Assembly: GCA_033961575.1 (NCBI GenBank)
Contig: CM066729.1
Span: forward strand, 101,024,501-101,088,500
Source: Aselliscus stoliczkanus
Lineage: Eukaryota > Chordata > Mammalia > Chiroptera > Hipposideridae
DNA length: 64,000 nucleotides
Direction of reading: 5' to 3'
Shown: in pieces, positions 1 through 11,859 of the stretch
How positions within the stretch are numbered: the stretch's first letter is position 1
Layout of the letters: every line of letters starts with the position of its first letter
Notes under the pieces: generated by a model
Databases searched by the model: none
What the model was told of the DNA's origin: nothing
Seen by the model: the letters and a program-made list of their open reading frames with translations, nothing else
Made by a program: the position numbers and the translations under genes

Positions 1-1611
1 TATTACTAATCATAAAGCAGAGAGGATATTTATTTATGTTAAGCTAGAGTTGTCAAAGAGAGAAGATATTATCTGTCTATATAACTGGTCACTTTGTCAT
101 TCAGGAATCTTGTTGGTCTGAATCAGTGGCAGGATTTGAGGTTATCACACTCTGAATTATTTCCCAAAACATTTTAATCCTAAATTTATAAGTATCATTC
201 TGATTATCCCTGGTTTAGCAATAATCATAATCATAATCATAACCATAATGCCAAGTTAATGTTTAGTGCTTTTAAACAAGATACTTTTGTATATATCTTT
301 CTTAGTTCTCGAGATTTCACATTAGCAGTGTTTTGAGGCATATCATATCATAGTGTTCAAACTCTAAGATCCCCTTTTCTTCTCCGTATCAAAGGCTCAC
401 ACCAGACACCATTCATGCAAAGTATTCAGTATTCAGTGTTCTTTGATGGAACATCAGAGATTTGGAGACCATGACTATTTTTCAATTAGAAAAACTTGTA
501 TTGCAATAGTATTATCAAGAATAAAATGAAACAAAAACACACTTTAATTTGTATTTGAGAGGCAAATAATAATTATAGTAGTAATAAAGGGAAAAATTTG
601 CATCTCTGTGAAAATTTATCAACTATTTTACAGCTCCTGTCATACCAATATATTGAGTCTGTACTCTCAGCATTGAATATAGTTTCTGTTTTATATTGTA
701 TGTCATTTTTTTATGTTCTTTACTCTTTTCTCCTGTGTTCTTCATCCTCAGTTCCCCTTATCTTGACTAATAGGTAGCAAGTGTTCAAAATCTCTTATCA
801 CCCTAGGTCTTGTTTAATATGCTGTTCTAATCAAAGGTTATCCAGTAGGCAAGGCAGTTTAAGAGCAATTATTTTTGTGTTCAAGATCAAATTAGAACAG
901 AAGTATATTGTTTTGGATCAAAAGCCATTCTATGCCGTAATTACATGCTGCACAAAGAAGAATTAAAAGTTAATCTTTGATCTTTAAAGCAGATGATAGA
1001 AATCAAAAGGCTAATAGTTACATACCTATCCATGGCAGAAAGTACTTTAAGTGTCTGGTATTGTTTTAGGGTAAACAATGGTTAAAATACTCCGAAACCA
1101 ATGTTTGAATAGAGTCCATGGAACAGATTGAAAGGTAAGTCTCTAATTCAAATAGTGTGGGTACTTTACAGGAATAGAAGGGTTAGGTAAGAGGGTATTT
1201 TATGCAGCAGACTGTCATGTATTCATGAATCATTTCAAGAAATAAAATCATCAAAAATTGCATTTTGGAGCAGTGAATATGTAAAGGACACAGAGATATG
1301 CCACTAAGATCCCCGTCCCAGGAAGGGCTTGCCACCTGGTCATAGGAGTACATACAGCTAGTCAGCGATTTCAGGGTTGGCTTTATTTGAGGAGAGTGGC
1401 CTGGCTGGGGTCCCACTCTTGAAGGCCAGGCCCTTTCAGCTTAACACAGAACAATTTTGATGGCCAATATTCCTTTACAACTCTCTGGAGGATTGGCCAA
1501 AGCTTTGTTGGATCTGGATCACGGTGTGACTTCTCCCTCTACCCATCTTCCTTCCTCCTTTCCTCCCACAAGAATGGATACCAAATGAATAATTTGCGCC
1601 CTAGACTCAGT
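1..1611. other. AT-rich stretch without recognised gene
   Basis: No coding exon with splice sites and no clear repeat could be recognised. A short ATCATA-type run lies near 222-246. If the ABCC13 pseudogene extends upstream, this would be intron; no NBD1 Walker A exon was found here, although one is expected just before the exon at 2320. Confidence 0.4.
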
Positions 1612-1998
1612 GGCATTGACTGAATGACGTTGCCCTCAAAATTCACATGTTGCAGTCCTAACCCCCACTACCTCAGAATGTGACTGTATTCGAAGATAGG
1701 GTCTTTAAAGAGGTAATTAAGATAATGTGAGGTCAATAGGGTGAGCCATAATCCAGTATGACTTGATATCCCTATAAAAAGAGGAAATTAGTACACAAAC
1801 ACATACAGAGGGAAAGTCATGTGAATACTCGAGAAGATGGCGTCTTCAAGCCACAGTGAGGGGCCTCAGAAGAAACCAGCTGGGCCGATACCATGATCTT
1901 AGACCTCTAGCTTCCAGAAACATAAGAAAATAAATTTGTGTTGGTTAAGCCATCCAGTTCATGATATCTTTGTAGGGCAGCCAGAGCTGACGAGTACA
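1612..1998 (+). repeat. MLT1-type LTR (ERVL-MaLR), old
   Basis: The stretch follows the MLT1 LTR layout from memory of that family: a start like GACTGAATGACGTTGCCCTC, then 'ATTCACATGTTGCAGTCCTAA', 'TGTGACTGTATTCGAAGATA', a CCTATAAAAAGAGGAAAT segment, the AAAATAAATTTGTGTTGGTT polyadenylation region and a final GCAGCCAGAGCTGACGAGTACA. It is diverged and has no internal region, so it is a solo or fragmentary LTR. Confidence 0.75.
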
Positions 1999-2319
1999 CT
2001 CAGCATCTGCTTCCAGAAAATCCCACCCACGAGAGACATATAACTTTGATAAAAGCTGCAGTAAAAGTAAATAAGAAGCACAAAGTAACTGATATGAAGG
2101 GGCCTCTAATAAACATACTTATGAGTAAAATACAACAGAAGATTAAAATTAAATTAAATTAAATAGGATTTGTTTACATTTAAGAAATAACTAGATTTTT
2201 TAAAAATTCAATTTGAAGTTAAAGAAAGCAACCCATGGACTAAATATGTTTCTTTAATGTGGTGTGTGCAACTTCTCCTTTTCCCTTGTTAAGAGTATTT
2301 TTTTTTCTTTCTTTTTTAG

Positions 2320-2494
2320 GGTTTTGTGGCTTATGTTTCCCAGCAGGCCTGGATTCAGTATTGTATTTTGCAAGAAAACATTCCCCTTGGCTCCATCATG
2401 CAGAAGTATTTTTATGAGCGAGTATTGGAAGTCTGTGTTCTCCTTCCTGATTTGGAGCCATTACCAAATGGAAATCAAACTAGGTTGGAGAAAG
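2320..2494 (+). pseudogene. ABCC13: ABCC13 exon remnant: NBD1 Q-loop region
   Basis: The exon follows a polypyrimidine tract and AG at 2318-2319. It reads GFVAYVSQQAWIQ (Q-loop region of NBD1), then QENIPLGSIMQ and LLPDLEPLPNGNQT, which is the usual ABCC order before the signature exon. About 54 codons are open. After NQT the expected EIGE-type end is disturbed by a small deletion, and I see no GT donor where one belongs (sequence near 2494 reads GAAAGAATAAG). The exon boundary at the 3' side is therefore approximate. Confidence 0.8.
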
Positions 2495-4624
2495 AATAAG
2501 GAAAATATAACTCACCACATGCAGGAATAAAATTCCATTCAGCTGTGCTAATAAAATACTCAGAGCCTTTTTACTGACATCTTAAAGAGCTCTACAACTA
2601 TATATTTTTTTTTAAATCATCATAGACTTCCTATGAAAGAGATGGCAATATTAAGGACAAATAATTATTTATGATTGACTATTTGGAAAAGAGATTAAAA
2701 GTCAGCAGGAAATTCTGTTGCTAGTATCCGTGCGGGGAATTGAATGCCCACCAGTATGATTATCAACACTTTGATTCAGTTGCTGGCAGAATTCTGTTGA
2801 TTGTCTAATGAGTGAATAAGAGTTTTGTTTTTTCATGTGTCTCTTGTGCACAAAGTCAAGCCTAGGACAGGAGCAACAGAGCACCAGTCTCCAGTGGTGA
2901 CACCAAGGCCAGGTTCTAAAGAGGCTCTGAGATGATGGTGCCATTAATGTACCTTCTCCATGTTTGCTCATTTCTGCTCATGAGGAAGTTGTTTCCCAGC
3001 CATCTTGTTCTTTGTTCTATTTTATTTTCACTGAGTTAATGAATAATAATTATGCTGCCCAGTGTTTTGAAATTAAAAAGCAAAACAAAATATCAGGAGC
3101 CAAAGTAGGAACCACAAGAGATTATCCTCAACCAATGACTAAAATCTCCATTAAATAAACATGAATGCAAAAGCAGCCTCTGCCTAAGAGATTCATGCAC
3201 ACTACGAAGATGAATAAATAATCCTTACTGAGTGTTTTGAATTTCTGAAAAGACTCTTGGCATAACATTGTTAGGCATTTTTACCCCTGGCCTCATTGTT
3301 ATTTAATAGTTCTCTTACATAAATTGTTAAATAAAGTATATAACAAAATTGCAGAAAGTGGAAATATTTAAAATCTAAAATGAAGCAAAATTTACTTTTT
3401 AACTAGGCTTACAGTGGTTTCATTCATAGCCTGTTCCTTTGCAGATGTACTTTTTCAAAATATTAAATAGATTCAATTTTTTCCCAACCCTTGTGTTTAT
3501 TCTGGCATCTTCACTATTCCTGGGCAAATGGCACCATATCTAAAATTATGCAGATATGTGACTTCTTTAAATTTGTTAATACATAGTGAATATCATGCTG
3601 ATAAAGTCATTCTTTAATAAGATGAAATAGCTGATAATACGTAACTAAAAAAATTTAAAAAGAAAAAAATTCAAATCATGAAGTATAGATTTAATATAGG
3701 CATTCAATATTATTGCCATTTATAATTTCTGCTTTTCATAACTAAATTTTTCTAAGTTGATGATGTACTTTAAAATTAACATGGAATTGAATATTTCCAA
3801 AGGAAATCTGTTTACAGCTGTTTTCGAGACAACCAAGATAACAGATATAGAATTTTCCTCACTTTTATTCATCTTTTCCTTTGGCATTCTTCAACTGACT
3901 ACAAATATTTACTAATATATTATATACCTTTATTCTGCTATGGGGTAAATAATAGTGAACAAGATAGCTAGCACCCTGTCTTCAAGGAATTGCAATCTGG
4001 TGGACTTTTGCCAATGCAATGAACTGTGTTTAACAATATTTATTAATTACCCAGTGTCAGACACTGTCCTTGACGGAAATGCAGGGATGAACTTGGTAGG
4101 AGCTGGTAGGCTGGTGAGAGAGACTGCCATGGGTATTGCCATTTCCAGCAATGGGATGAGTAAACAGAGCTCTGCAAGACAGGGAAGGAGAGAATGAATC
4201 ACTTTACTTGGAACACTGGTGGAAGATTACTTTCAAAGAAGACTTCTTTCTTGAATAAGTAGCTTAGGAGTTGAAAAAGGTAATATGGTCCCCCAAGCAG
4301 AGAGAAAAGCCTCTGCCCAGATGTGACAGGGCAGGCTAGTCTGGTTGGCAGGCTACAGACACTTGAGGGTAGCATTGGGAGAGTGGTTGAAAGATGGATT
4401 AATAGCAGAATATAAGTATCACAGAATTATATTGAGTAATTTTCAGTTGATCACAGATAAGTGGAAGAGGGAGATGTGGGCATCCAAGATTTTTAATCAA
4501 GGTGATGGCATAATTGCAGAATAAATGATGACAAGGCAGAGGATGGATTGGAGAGAAGAGTGATTAGGTGATAATAATTAATGTTGATTGCATCTATACT
4601 TGGTGTTGGATTTGTCCTAAATAT
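2495..4624. other. ABCC13: Pseudogene intron, mostly unassigned
   Basis: AT-rich sequence between the Q-loop and signature exon remnants. No further ABCC exon was recognised. The part near 4035-4100 looks like an old LINE 3' piece, but this is weak. Nothing else stands out. Confidence 0.35.
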
Positions 4625-4634
4625 TTTATATTCA

Positions 4635-5242
4635 ATTTTTTTTTTAACAATGTTTTTTTTGTTTATTTACTTCTTTTTTTTTTTTTTTTTTTTTTTTAGC
4701 TGAGCCAGGATTCCTGCCACCTGTTGGCAGCTCCGCGGCTGCTCAGCTCAGGCTGGGCATCGAACTGCTGTTGCTCAGAGCTCAGCTTGCACTCTTTTTT
4801 TTTTTTTTTAAAGATTTTATTGGGGAATTGGTGGAGGGGAGCAGTGTTGGGGAATCGGGGAAGGGGAACAGACAAGTTGCCGTCTTCTTGTTCTTCAGTC
4901 TAGTTGCGGAGGATGTTGCTTCACTGTTGGTATCATCATTGCGCTCTTCCCGGATGAGGCAGATCGGTCGCTGGCCTCTGGATGTCGCTCATCGCGGCTA
5001 TTGGCAGCTCACGCTTGGCTGCCAGCCGCTCACGCTGGCTGCCGGCCACTCACTGTAGCCTATGGCAGCCCACTGCAGCAGGGGCTGCAGCCCACACCAT
5101 CACCGGGGCTCACACAGCCCAGCTCCAGGTGGAGCTGTTGTTAGCTGTAGAGGGCAGTGTCACTGGCCCTCATGTGGGATCCGAACCGGGGCCGCTGGCA
5201 TCCCAAAACCAGCGCTTAACCAATGCGCCACTCGGCCGGCCC
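4635..5242 (-). repeat. Composite SINE: two SINE types in one insertion
   Basis: Read on the minus strand, a ~420-bp SINE with the GGGCCGGCCGAGTGGCGCAT-like head (ends 5242) runs to an A-rich tail near 4810. It is followed directly by the 3' part of a different SINE type (AAGCTGAGCTCTGAGCAAC onward, 4700-4790) with its own A tail. The direct repeat TTTATATTCA lies at 4625-4634 and 5243-5252, outside both parts, so the pair looks like one insertion or a SINE landing exactly in another's tail. Confidence 0.8.
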
Positions 5243-5367
5243 TTTATATTCATTTTATTAAATACTCATGACAAAACCATGAGTTGGGGGTTGTTATCTC
5301 TCTCTCTCTTATGTGTACCTATATACACATAAATATATATGTACATATTTATAGTATATATTTTTAC

Positions 5368-5505
5368 TCCTGTCTTCCCTTCTAAACTGTGACCTCCTCA
5401 TGACAGAGACTCAGTTTCATGTACATTTGAATCCCAAGTGCTAGCTTAGCATCCAGAATATAGTCATATAAAGGATATATCTGTTGAGTAGGGGGATGAG
5501 AAGAA
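5368..5505 (+). repeat. L2 LINE 3' end fragment
   Basis: The sequence follows the typical L2 3' end: 'CTGTGACCTCCTCATGACAGAGACT', a CCCAAGTGCTAGCTTAGCA segment and a final ATCTGTTGAGTAGGGGGATG. It is diverged and short. It lies in the ABCC13 pseudogene intron. Confidence 0.6.
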
Positions 5506-6196
5506 AAAGAAGCAAAAGCATTATACAATTATAGGTCTCTGGCTAAGTTCTGTGTAGCATGGAGAGCTTTTAAATGAGATCTGTAAACACTAAATATAAA
5601 ATAAATCAAGTAAATTGGGCCTGGCCCCATAATTCTCCATACATGGCTGTACATGTCAACTTTAATTCTCACATAGAGTGATGTATACTCCTTATTCTTG
5701 CTTCCTAGAGATGTACTTTTGCCAACAAGACTTGTACTAATCTTTTTACAGAAGAAAATTGGACATGTTGATTACTGCTTTGGTAATTTAGCTATTATTC
5801 TCAATATCCTATGTGTCAATTGAAAAATGATCACTGATGTCAGTATATGGTTGGCAGCCAACATTTTTGTTTAATATTTCATAGGGACAACTTTTCAGAG
5901 TTATGGAATTGGAATTTTTTTTCTCCTATTAAGTATCTCCTGGTAGCATCTACATTTGAGTGGAAGCAATTAAGAGAAAGTAGATATATCTGTTAATTCG
6001 CACAATTTAGTAGCACTGGGAAATAAGGAGGTAGGGGAAGGCTCATGGAATTCTGGTATAAAAATAGATTTGAATATTAATATTGAGTTATTATCTATCC
6101 ATGCTACAGAAGAGAATGTGGATGTAGCTACACATGCTTTGAGATTATGCATTTTTCCTCTGGTTTTAGATTTTTTTTCTCCTGCTCTGTTATCAG

Positions 6197-6365
6197 GGTG
6201 TGAATATAAGTGGGGACCAGAAGCATGGAGTAAGATCTGACTAGATTTGTCTATAGTGGGGCTGACATTTACCTTCTAGATGACCCCTTGTGTGCCATTG
6301 ATGTTCATATTGGAAAGCAACCTTTTCAAAAAGTGATTGGGTCTTTGGACATTTTGAAAAACAAG
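6197..6365 (+). pseudogene. ABCC13: ABCC13 exon remnant: NBD1 signature and Walker B
   Basis: After the acceptor TTATCAG the exon reads GVNISGDQKHGV, the ABC signature (LSGGQ type) with the second glycine changed to Asp. The frame is then lost: 46 nt separate two AGT codons where 45 are expected, a +1 insertion near 6222-6235. In the shifted frame it continues SGADIYLLDDPLCAID (Walker B and D-loop), then VHIGKQPFQKVIGSL and ends LKNK before a GT donor at 6366. The length of 169 nt against an expected 168 agrees with a one-base insertion. Confidence 0.85.
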
Positions 6366-6724
6366 GTAGCCATAGTGTCACTTACACGTTTTCGGGAGAA
6401 GGGGAAGATAATCTGCATAGCACTGTGCCTAAAATTCCAATATTTTATTTGTTCAAGCAAAGTAGTCAAATTTCATATGAAAAATGGGATGTTGTATTGC
6501 TCTTTTACAGATAAATTTTTATGAATATTTTTTTAGTTTTACTTATTCTAATGACAGTTTATATGATTGTTACCTCATGAACTAATAGCATCCTCTAAAG
6601 GGCTTTATGTATCAAAATGTGTTGTTTTTAGTTCAGCTGATTTTTTTTTGAAACATGGTATTTTGACGTATGGCACTTTTATAGACTATTGTTTTATTGA
6701 TTATTTATTACTTACATTTTTAAA

Positions 6725-6952
6725 AAAAATTTTTTTTGGGGGGTTAAGAGTGTGTTTTTTCCAGGACCCATCGGCTCCAAGTCAACTCATTGTCCTTCAA
6801 TCTAGTTGTGGAGGACGTAGCTGACCTCCAAGTCTATTTGCTGTTTTCAATCTAGCTGGGGGGGCACAGCCCACCATCCCACGTGGGAATCAAACCAGCA
6901 AGCTTGTTGTTCAGAGTACGCACTCTAACCAACTGAGCCACCTGGCCACCCC
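6725..6952 (-). repeat. Ves-like bat SINE
   Basis: Read on the minus strand it begins GGGGTGGCCAGGTGGCTCAG, followed by a tRNA-like B-box region (GGTTTGATTCCCACG) and a body ending in an A-rich tail (T-rich near 6721-6740 on the plus strand). This layout matches the Ves SINE family of bats. Family assignment is by eye. Confidence 0.7.
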
Positions 6953-7077
6953 AAAATTTGGTATTATTAACACAAAAAAATTTAATTGTTTTGTAAAGGG
7001 ACCTAGAAAAAGGAAATTAATGTTTACCAACTGCATTCCATGTTTGACACCAAATTAGTTTATTTGGTGTTACAGCA

Positions 7078-7225
7078 AGTTTGTGAGATAGACATTATCA
7101 TTACTGCTGTTTTACAAATGAAGGAACTTAGGGCTCAAAATGGCTTGATATAGGTTGCTCAACTTAAGAACAGCAGAGATTTCAAAAAGTCTGTCTGACC
7201 ACAAAGCTATGCTTATTTCTTCATC
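7078..7225 (-). repeat. MIR SINE fragment
   Basis: The minus strand carries the MIR core order: an AGTTCCTTCATTTGTAAAAC-like stretch preceded by a receding GACTTTTTGAAATCTCTGC segment. It is old and diverged. Confidence 0.55.
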
Positions 7226-7793
7226 AGGTGTGTTTATAGATTTATGGATATAAAGCACTCTGGAGAAAAATAAAAGTATAAAATGGTAAAATACACACTT
7301 AAGTAAATAATAGACAAATATCTTTACTTACTGAAATGAACCCAAGATAAAAGCTTTTCCTTCAATTTTATGTGTATGTGTATGTACACACAGAGTGTAG
7401 TAATATGGAAAGATCTTAAAAATAAGGAGTATGAATTATGACTTGAATCACTTTTTTTTAATGTTACAGGACCTTTAGAAAGTAAGCAAGAATGACAGAT
7501 ATGAAATTGCTTCTAATTTGTTATGGAATTGATTAATTTTTAATGAATGAAGAATGCCTGAGCCAAAGAGTTAAAAACATTTGCAAACTATTGTTTTGTC
7601 TGGTAACATATCATCATTCATTGCAAAATATATATGTGCTGCTTTAAACTGGTGCCTACAGAATTCACTATTCAGAATTACATTCTGAAATAGTAAAAGC
7701 AAAAAATATGACTGCAGCTTTCATTAAAATAGATTATTTTTGCCATTTTTTTCTTTTTTTTGTAACCCAAGGAATAAAACACTGTTTTTTCGG

Positions 7794-7990
7794 ACTTGTA
7801 TTACAGTGACACACACAGTCTCACACTTCTACCACAGATGGATCTTAATGTTGTAATGGAAAGTGGCAGAGTGGCACAAATGGGAACATATGAGAACTTG
7901 CTGTATAAAACCAAAATTTGCCTCTGGCCTTCAGTGAACAAAAAAAAAGCTGAGGACACAATGAAAAATAAATCTAAGATACAAAGTGCA
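7794..7990 (+). pseudogene. ABCC13: ABCC13 exon remnant: NBD1 H-loop, dead acceptor
   Basis: The exon begins TCITVTH (7794 onward), the H-loop of NBD1. A two-base AC insertion after the His codon shifts the frame, after which it reads SLTLLPQMDLNVVMESG and RVAQMGTYENLL, the standard end of an ABCC NBD1. The acceptor has decayed: a T-rich tract at 7785-7790 is followed by CGG instead of CAG at 7791-7793. Beyond TYENLL the linker is unclear because of more shifts around a run of nine A, and no donor is evident. The open frame to 8002 is therefore not a real protein end. Confidence 0.82.
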
Positions 7991-8002
7991 TACCAATTTT
8001 GA

Positions 8003-10219
8003 AAGTCTATTAATTGCCTGATTTCTTACTATGTATTTTTCTTCATTCATTCTTCTTGAGTAAGGAGCTAAGTGAGCACCTTTCACCTTTCTTACCTTAG
8101 AAAGGAAACAAATACATTGGGACACATCAGCTAAAAAATCAATTTTATATATGATTTTTAAGAAAAATTCTATGCCCCAGGGTCTGTTTGTTCATCTGTG
8201 AAATAAGAGATTAGATGATTTATAGGCTCTAGTGCAGGTCTAGAATATATGGATCTAAATATTCTACTTTCATTTAAATTAAGGACAGGGAGCCTAAATC
8301 CATGTCAAATAAATATTTTTACCATAGAATTACAGGTTGGGGGAAAGAAACAAAAGGGAAAGAATCTAAGGAATGACAAAGGGGAACGTTACTTGTTTAA
8401 CTTTCACGAAATAACAATTGAATTTGTTCACTAATTTTTGTTCCTATCCTAGTATTTTAAATTAAGATACATAGATGTTTATGTAAATGAAGTTGTTTGA
8501 TCCTTACCTAATTTAGACATAGGAATATTTCAGATCTAACGTGAGCTTAATATTCCAGAGTTCAATCATTTCCCAACTCTGAAAGTTGGATGTGCCATCA
8601 TGTCTTTTTCCAGCTAGAGATGGTTTCTGATGTAGACCACCATCGTGATCCTTGTCCTATGTATTTCCAGAATGTCACTGACAAATGACTATAAAACCAG
8701 TTAACATTTCATAATTTCAGGGTAAAAGAAGAAATACAGGGCTATGTCTCTGTATTCCTACATGAACTGGTACGCAGTAATTCACTTTATACTTACCTGG
8801 ATATAAAGATTATAAAAATATAAAACCAGTTAATAACACGATCAGTACAATTTATGTGCCTGAATGCCAGGAAATAAAAATAAAAAAAAACAAAGTTATT
8901 TTGCTGATGTGTTTCTCTTTTGGACCTACGCCATTACACATTAGTTACACACTATAATTTATTTTATTCCTTGCTGAAATTTAAATATTCTATTTGTAGA
9001 TGCATTCAGAAATATCTGATACATCATCAGATGACTGTGGTCATTCTTTTTTGACACATTTCTATTTATTAGAAGAATGTTTAAAAAATCTAATGAAAAA
9101 AATAACTAAATTTGGTTCATAAAAGATTTGTTAAATACAATACAAATTTATTCTGAAAATAATAGAATGAGCATATTAATTGCACATAGGAATGATTGAG
9201 GAAAAACATTTCTTTGAATTAAAAACAAATTTTCAATTACAGTTGGCATCCAAACTTCAGGTGTACAGCATAGTGATTAGACATTTATGTAATTTGCAAA
9301 GTGAGCTCCCAAATAAGTCTAGTGGCTGTGGTCATTCTTAGTAAAAAAAACAAAACACCGCCTGTTTTCTTAATGGCTAGCAATTTTAGAAATGATCCCT
9401 TGCCTACTTAATCAAGGTAAGTAATAATTTATGCTTAGTGTATAGGAAAGAGATGTCTACGAGTGTTTCCTAGAACTAGAATGAGAATGTGGGCTATCAT
9501 TTTCTCTATCCTCAGCACTTAGGTAGCCTCATGTTAGGTCAATAGCAGGCACTCAGTAGTTGTTTGTTAAACAGGCAAATCCTCCTTCATTGTTTCTGCA
9601 GGAAGTGTGCCTGCTCAGGAGTTAATGGATGATTTGGAATTATGTGAGCCAGTGTATTTTTTTGGCCATTCATTTTCAAGGCCACATGAAATGTACATTA
9701 TATTCCTTTGGAAATAGAGCTTTAAAAGCAGGCAATATGTGAGTTTTAGGTTTAATATTTAATTTGCCATAAAATATGAAGAGTATCTTTTGAACATTGT
9801 ACAATCTGCTCTTGTTAAATCTCCAGTTTTAGAAAGAAACATCACAGCTTCTCAGCATTTATATATCTTCCTGTGTACACAAGTCCTATATGGTAACAAA
9901 TGCAAAGCAGTATTATCCTTGCATTTGGGCAGATATTAATAAATGTTACTACCTCACTATCAGAAATAGGCCAGACAGACTTAGACAAACGTAAATCGAA
10001 CTTTCATTTCTAATTACTTCAATTTTGTGTCTTTTCTATTAAAATTCAGGAATGTGGTGAGTAGAAATATTTTTTGTACTGGAAATAGAATATGTTTTTC
10101 AAAATGAGTATTTCTGGGATTTCAATTTTTTGGATGCTAAATAAAAAATATATAAAGTTTTTTTTGTTTTTGTTTTTTAAAGCAGCCATGAAATTATGAG
10201 TACTTTACTCATGACAATA
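8003..10219. other. ABCC13: Pseudogene intron with old LINE pieces
   Basis: Mostly unassigned AT-rich sequence. About 8170-8250 resembles a MIR core (TTCATCTGTGAAATAAGAGA). About 9235-9335 resembles an L1 3' UTR in antisense (CAGGTGTACAGCATAGTGAT). About 9485-9585 resembles an L2 3' end (GGCACTCAGTAGTTGTTTGT). No ABCC exon was found. Confidence 0.4.
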
Positions 10220-10230
10220 GTAGATAGAGA

Positions 10231-10343
10231 GGGCCGGCAGAGTGGCGCATTGGTTAAGCGCTGGCTTGGGGAAGCCAGTAGCCCTGGTTTGGGTCCCACA
10301 TATGAGGGTCAGTGACACTGCCCTCAAAAAAAAAAAAAAAATG
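10231..10343 (+). repeat. Short SINE, tRNA-like head only, with A tail
   Basis: It begins GGGCCGGCAGAGTGGCGCAT, has the box-B-like GGTTTGGGTCCCACA, ends CAGTGACACTGCCCTC and then a run of A. The direct repeat GTAGATAGAGA flanks it (10220-10230 and 10344-10354). It is the same head as the ~420-bp SINEs but stops after about 95 bp, so short and long forms both occur. A GATA/TAGA microsatellite continues to 10381. Confidence 0.85.
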
Positions 10344-10631
10344 GTAGATAGAGAGATAGATGATTGATAGATAGATAGATAATTTCTAAAAGGTCAGCTG
10401 TATATAGTGTAATTTTATTAGAAACTATACAGAACAAAGCAAAAATATCTTCACTCCTGGTTATATTCAGTGTCACATCCCTGTAATACTGCTCTTAGAC
10501 CTGGGCCAATGTGACTCAGTCCTGTACTCCATGCTTTTGAGGGTCCCCGCTCTGGCCTTCCCTGGCTGGCTGGCTGACAAAGGGGCCAAGGGGTTGTGTC
10601 AGGGTTTCCCCCTTTCTATCCCATACTTCTT

Positions 10632-11051
10632 TTGTTTGTAAAAGATTTTTATTGAGGAATTGGGGGAAGGGAGCAGACAAGTTGCTGTCCTTTTGTTCTT
10701 TGTTCTTCAGTCTAGTTGTGGGGAATGTTGCTTCACTGGCCCATGTTGGTATTATCATTGCGCTCTTCCCAGATGAGGCAGATCTGTTGCCGGCCTCTGG
10801 ACGGCTGCTCATGGCGGCTATTGGCAGCTCACACTGGCTGCCGGCCACATACTGTAGCTTATGGCAGCTCACTGCAGCAGGGGCTGCAAGCCTACACTGT
10901 CACCAGGACTCATGCAGCCCAGCTCCAGTTGGAGGTGTTGTTCACCATCTTAGCTGTAGAGGGCAGTGTCACTAGCTCTAATATGTGGGATCCGAACTGT
11001 GGCCGCTGGCATCCCAAGCCAGCTCTTAACCAATGTGCCACTCTGCCGGCA
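10632..11051 (-). repeat. Long (~420 bp) bat SINE, complete
   Basis: A full-length minus-strand copy: head at 11051, then the body with GGGCTGCATGAGTCCTGGTG and CTGCCAATAGCCGCCATGAG, ending in AATAAAAATCTTTTACAAAC. A 16-bp target duplication CTATCCCATACTTCTT flanks it (10616-10631 and 11052-11067), nearly perfect and so fairly young. Open frames seen in it are not genes. Confidence 0.9.
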
Positions 11052-11859
11052 CTATCCCATACTTCTTGAGAAATCCAGGTACTCGTGGTCCTTGAATTCT
11101 CTGCCCTAATGACATAAGATTGTTCCAAGGACCTGGGTTATCATTCCTCAGTTTTGCCCTCCCAAGGGCAGGCTGCTGTACTGGCATTCACCATTCTTTG
11201 GCCTGAGGATGTTTTATTCTTGGAGATGGGTGAGCAGAGCCTGGACATCTGGACTGAGAGGTTCACAGACAGTGCAGGATAGAGCTGGGATGGGAGAGAA
11301 GAGGGCATGAACCTTGACTGACACCATCTCAGTGGGGACTGCCGTGTTCCCCAGAAGAACTCTCAAAAGTCCACACACTCTGCCCTGAACCTTGCCTTCC
11401 AGGTGGTTGGAGGGTGTATTTGTCAGGGTAAATGACAGAACTTATTTTGGAATCTGTTAGTTCAATATGTAACAATAAATAATTTGAAATAAGGCATGCA
11501 GGACTTCTTATACTCTTACTCTGTTGCCACAGATGGTAGGCACAGACTTGTCCCGCTGGGGAATTTCTTTTTCATATTTGCATAAGTACTAAAGAAAAAT
11601 CAAATTATATCTGAGAGCATTTGGGGGGTGGATTTAGGAGAAAAGGATTGCTTTATAGGGAGTACAATGTCAGAAGTATAATCCTCAGTTTTGAAATCAC
11701 TCTGTGATCTATTATTTATTTGTTATAATTAATCTGTTTTCGTCTTGAGTCTCTTAAATAATTGATTTATAAGGTACACAATCATTCCATGTCGAAGTTC
11801 TTGTTAACTCTTGTGACACTACAGTGGGAGTAAAAGTCAGCACAAGATTGTGGTAAAAA

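Noticed and set aside
222..246. CRISPR-like or other ordered array
   Set aside because: It is a plain simple repeat without spacers; none of the tandem runs in the window has a repeat-spacer layout.
2264..2530. 88-codon open frame over the Q-loop exon
   Set aside because: It is in another frame than the ABCC-like translation, which fits the splice acceptor and motifs.
7796..8002. 68-codon frame that could be read as the C-terminal exon of an ABC transporter
   Set aside because: The ESGRVAQMGTYENLL text is the end of NBD1, not NBD2, because the NBD2 Walker A exon lies downstream at 40889. The Met start is chance.
10652..11069. Overlapping 100-120-codon open frames, also at 4771-5332, 20712-21050 and 42935-43391
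   Set aside because: All lie in copies of the same GC-rich SINE, where few stops occur. They are not genes.
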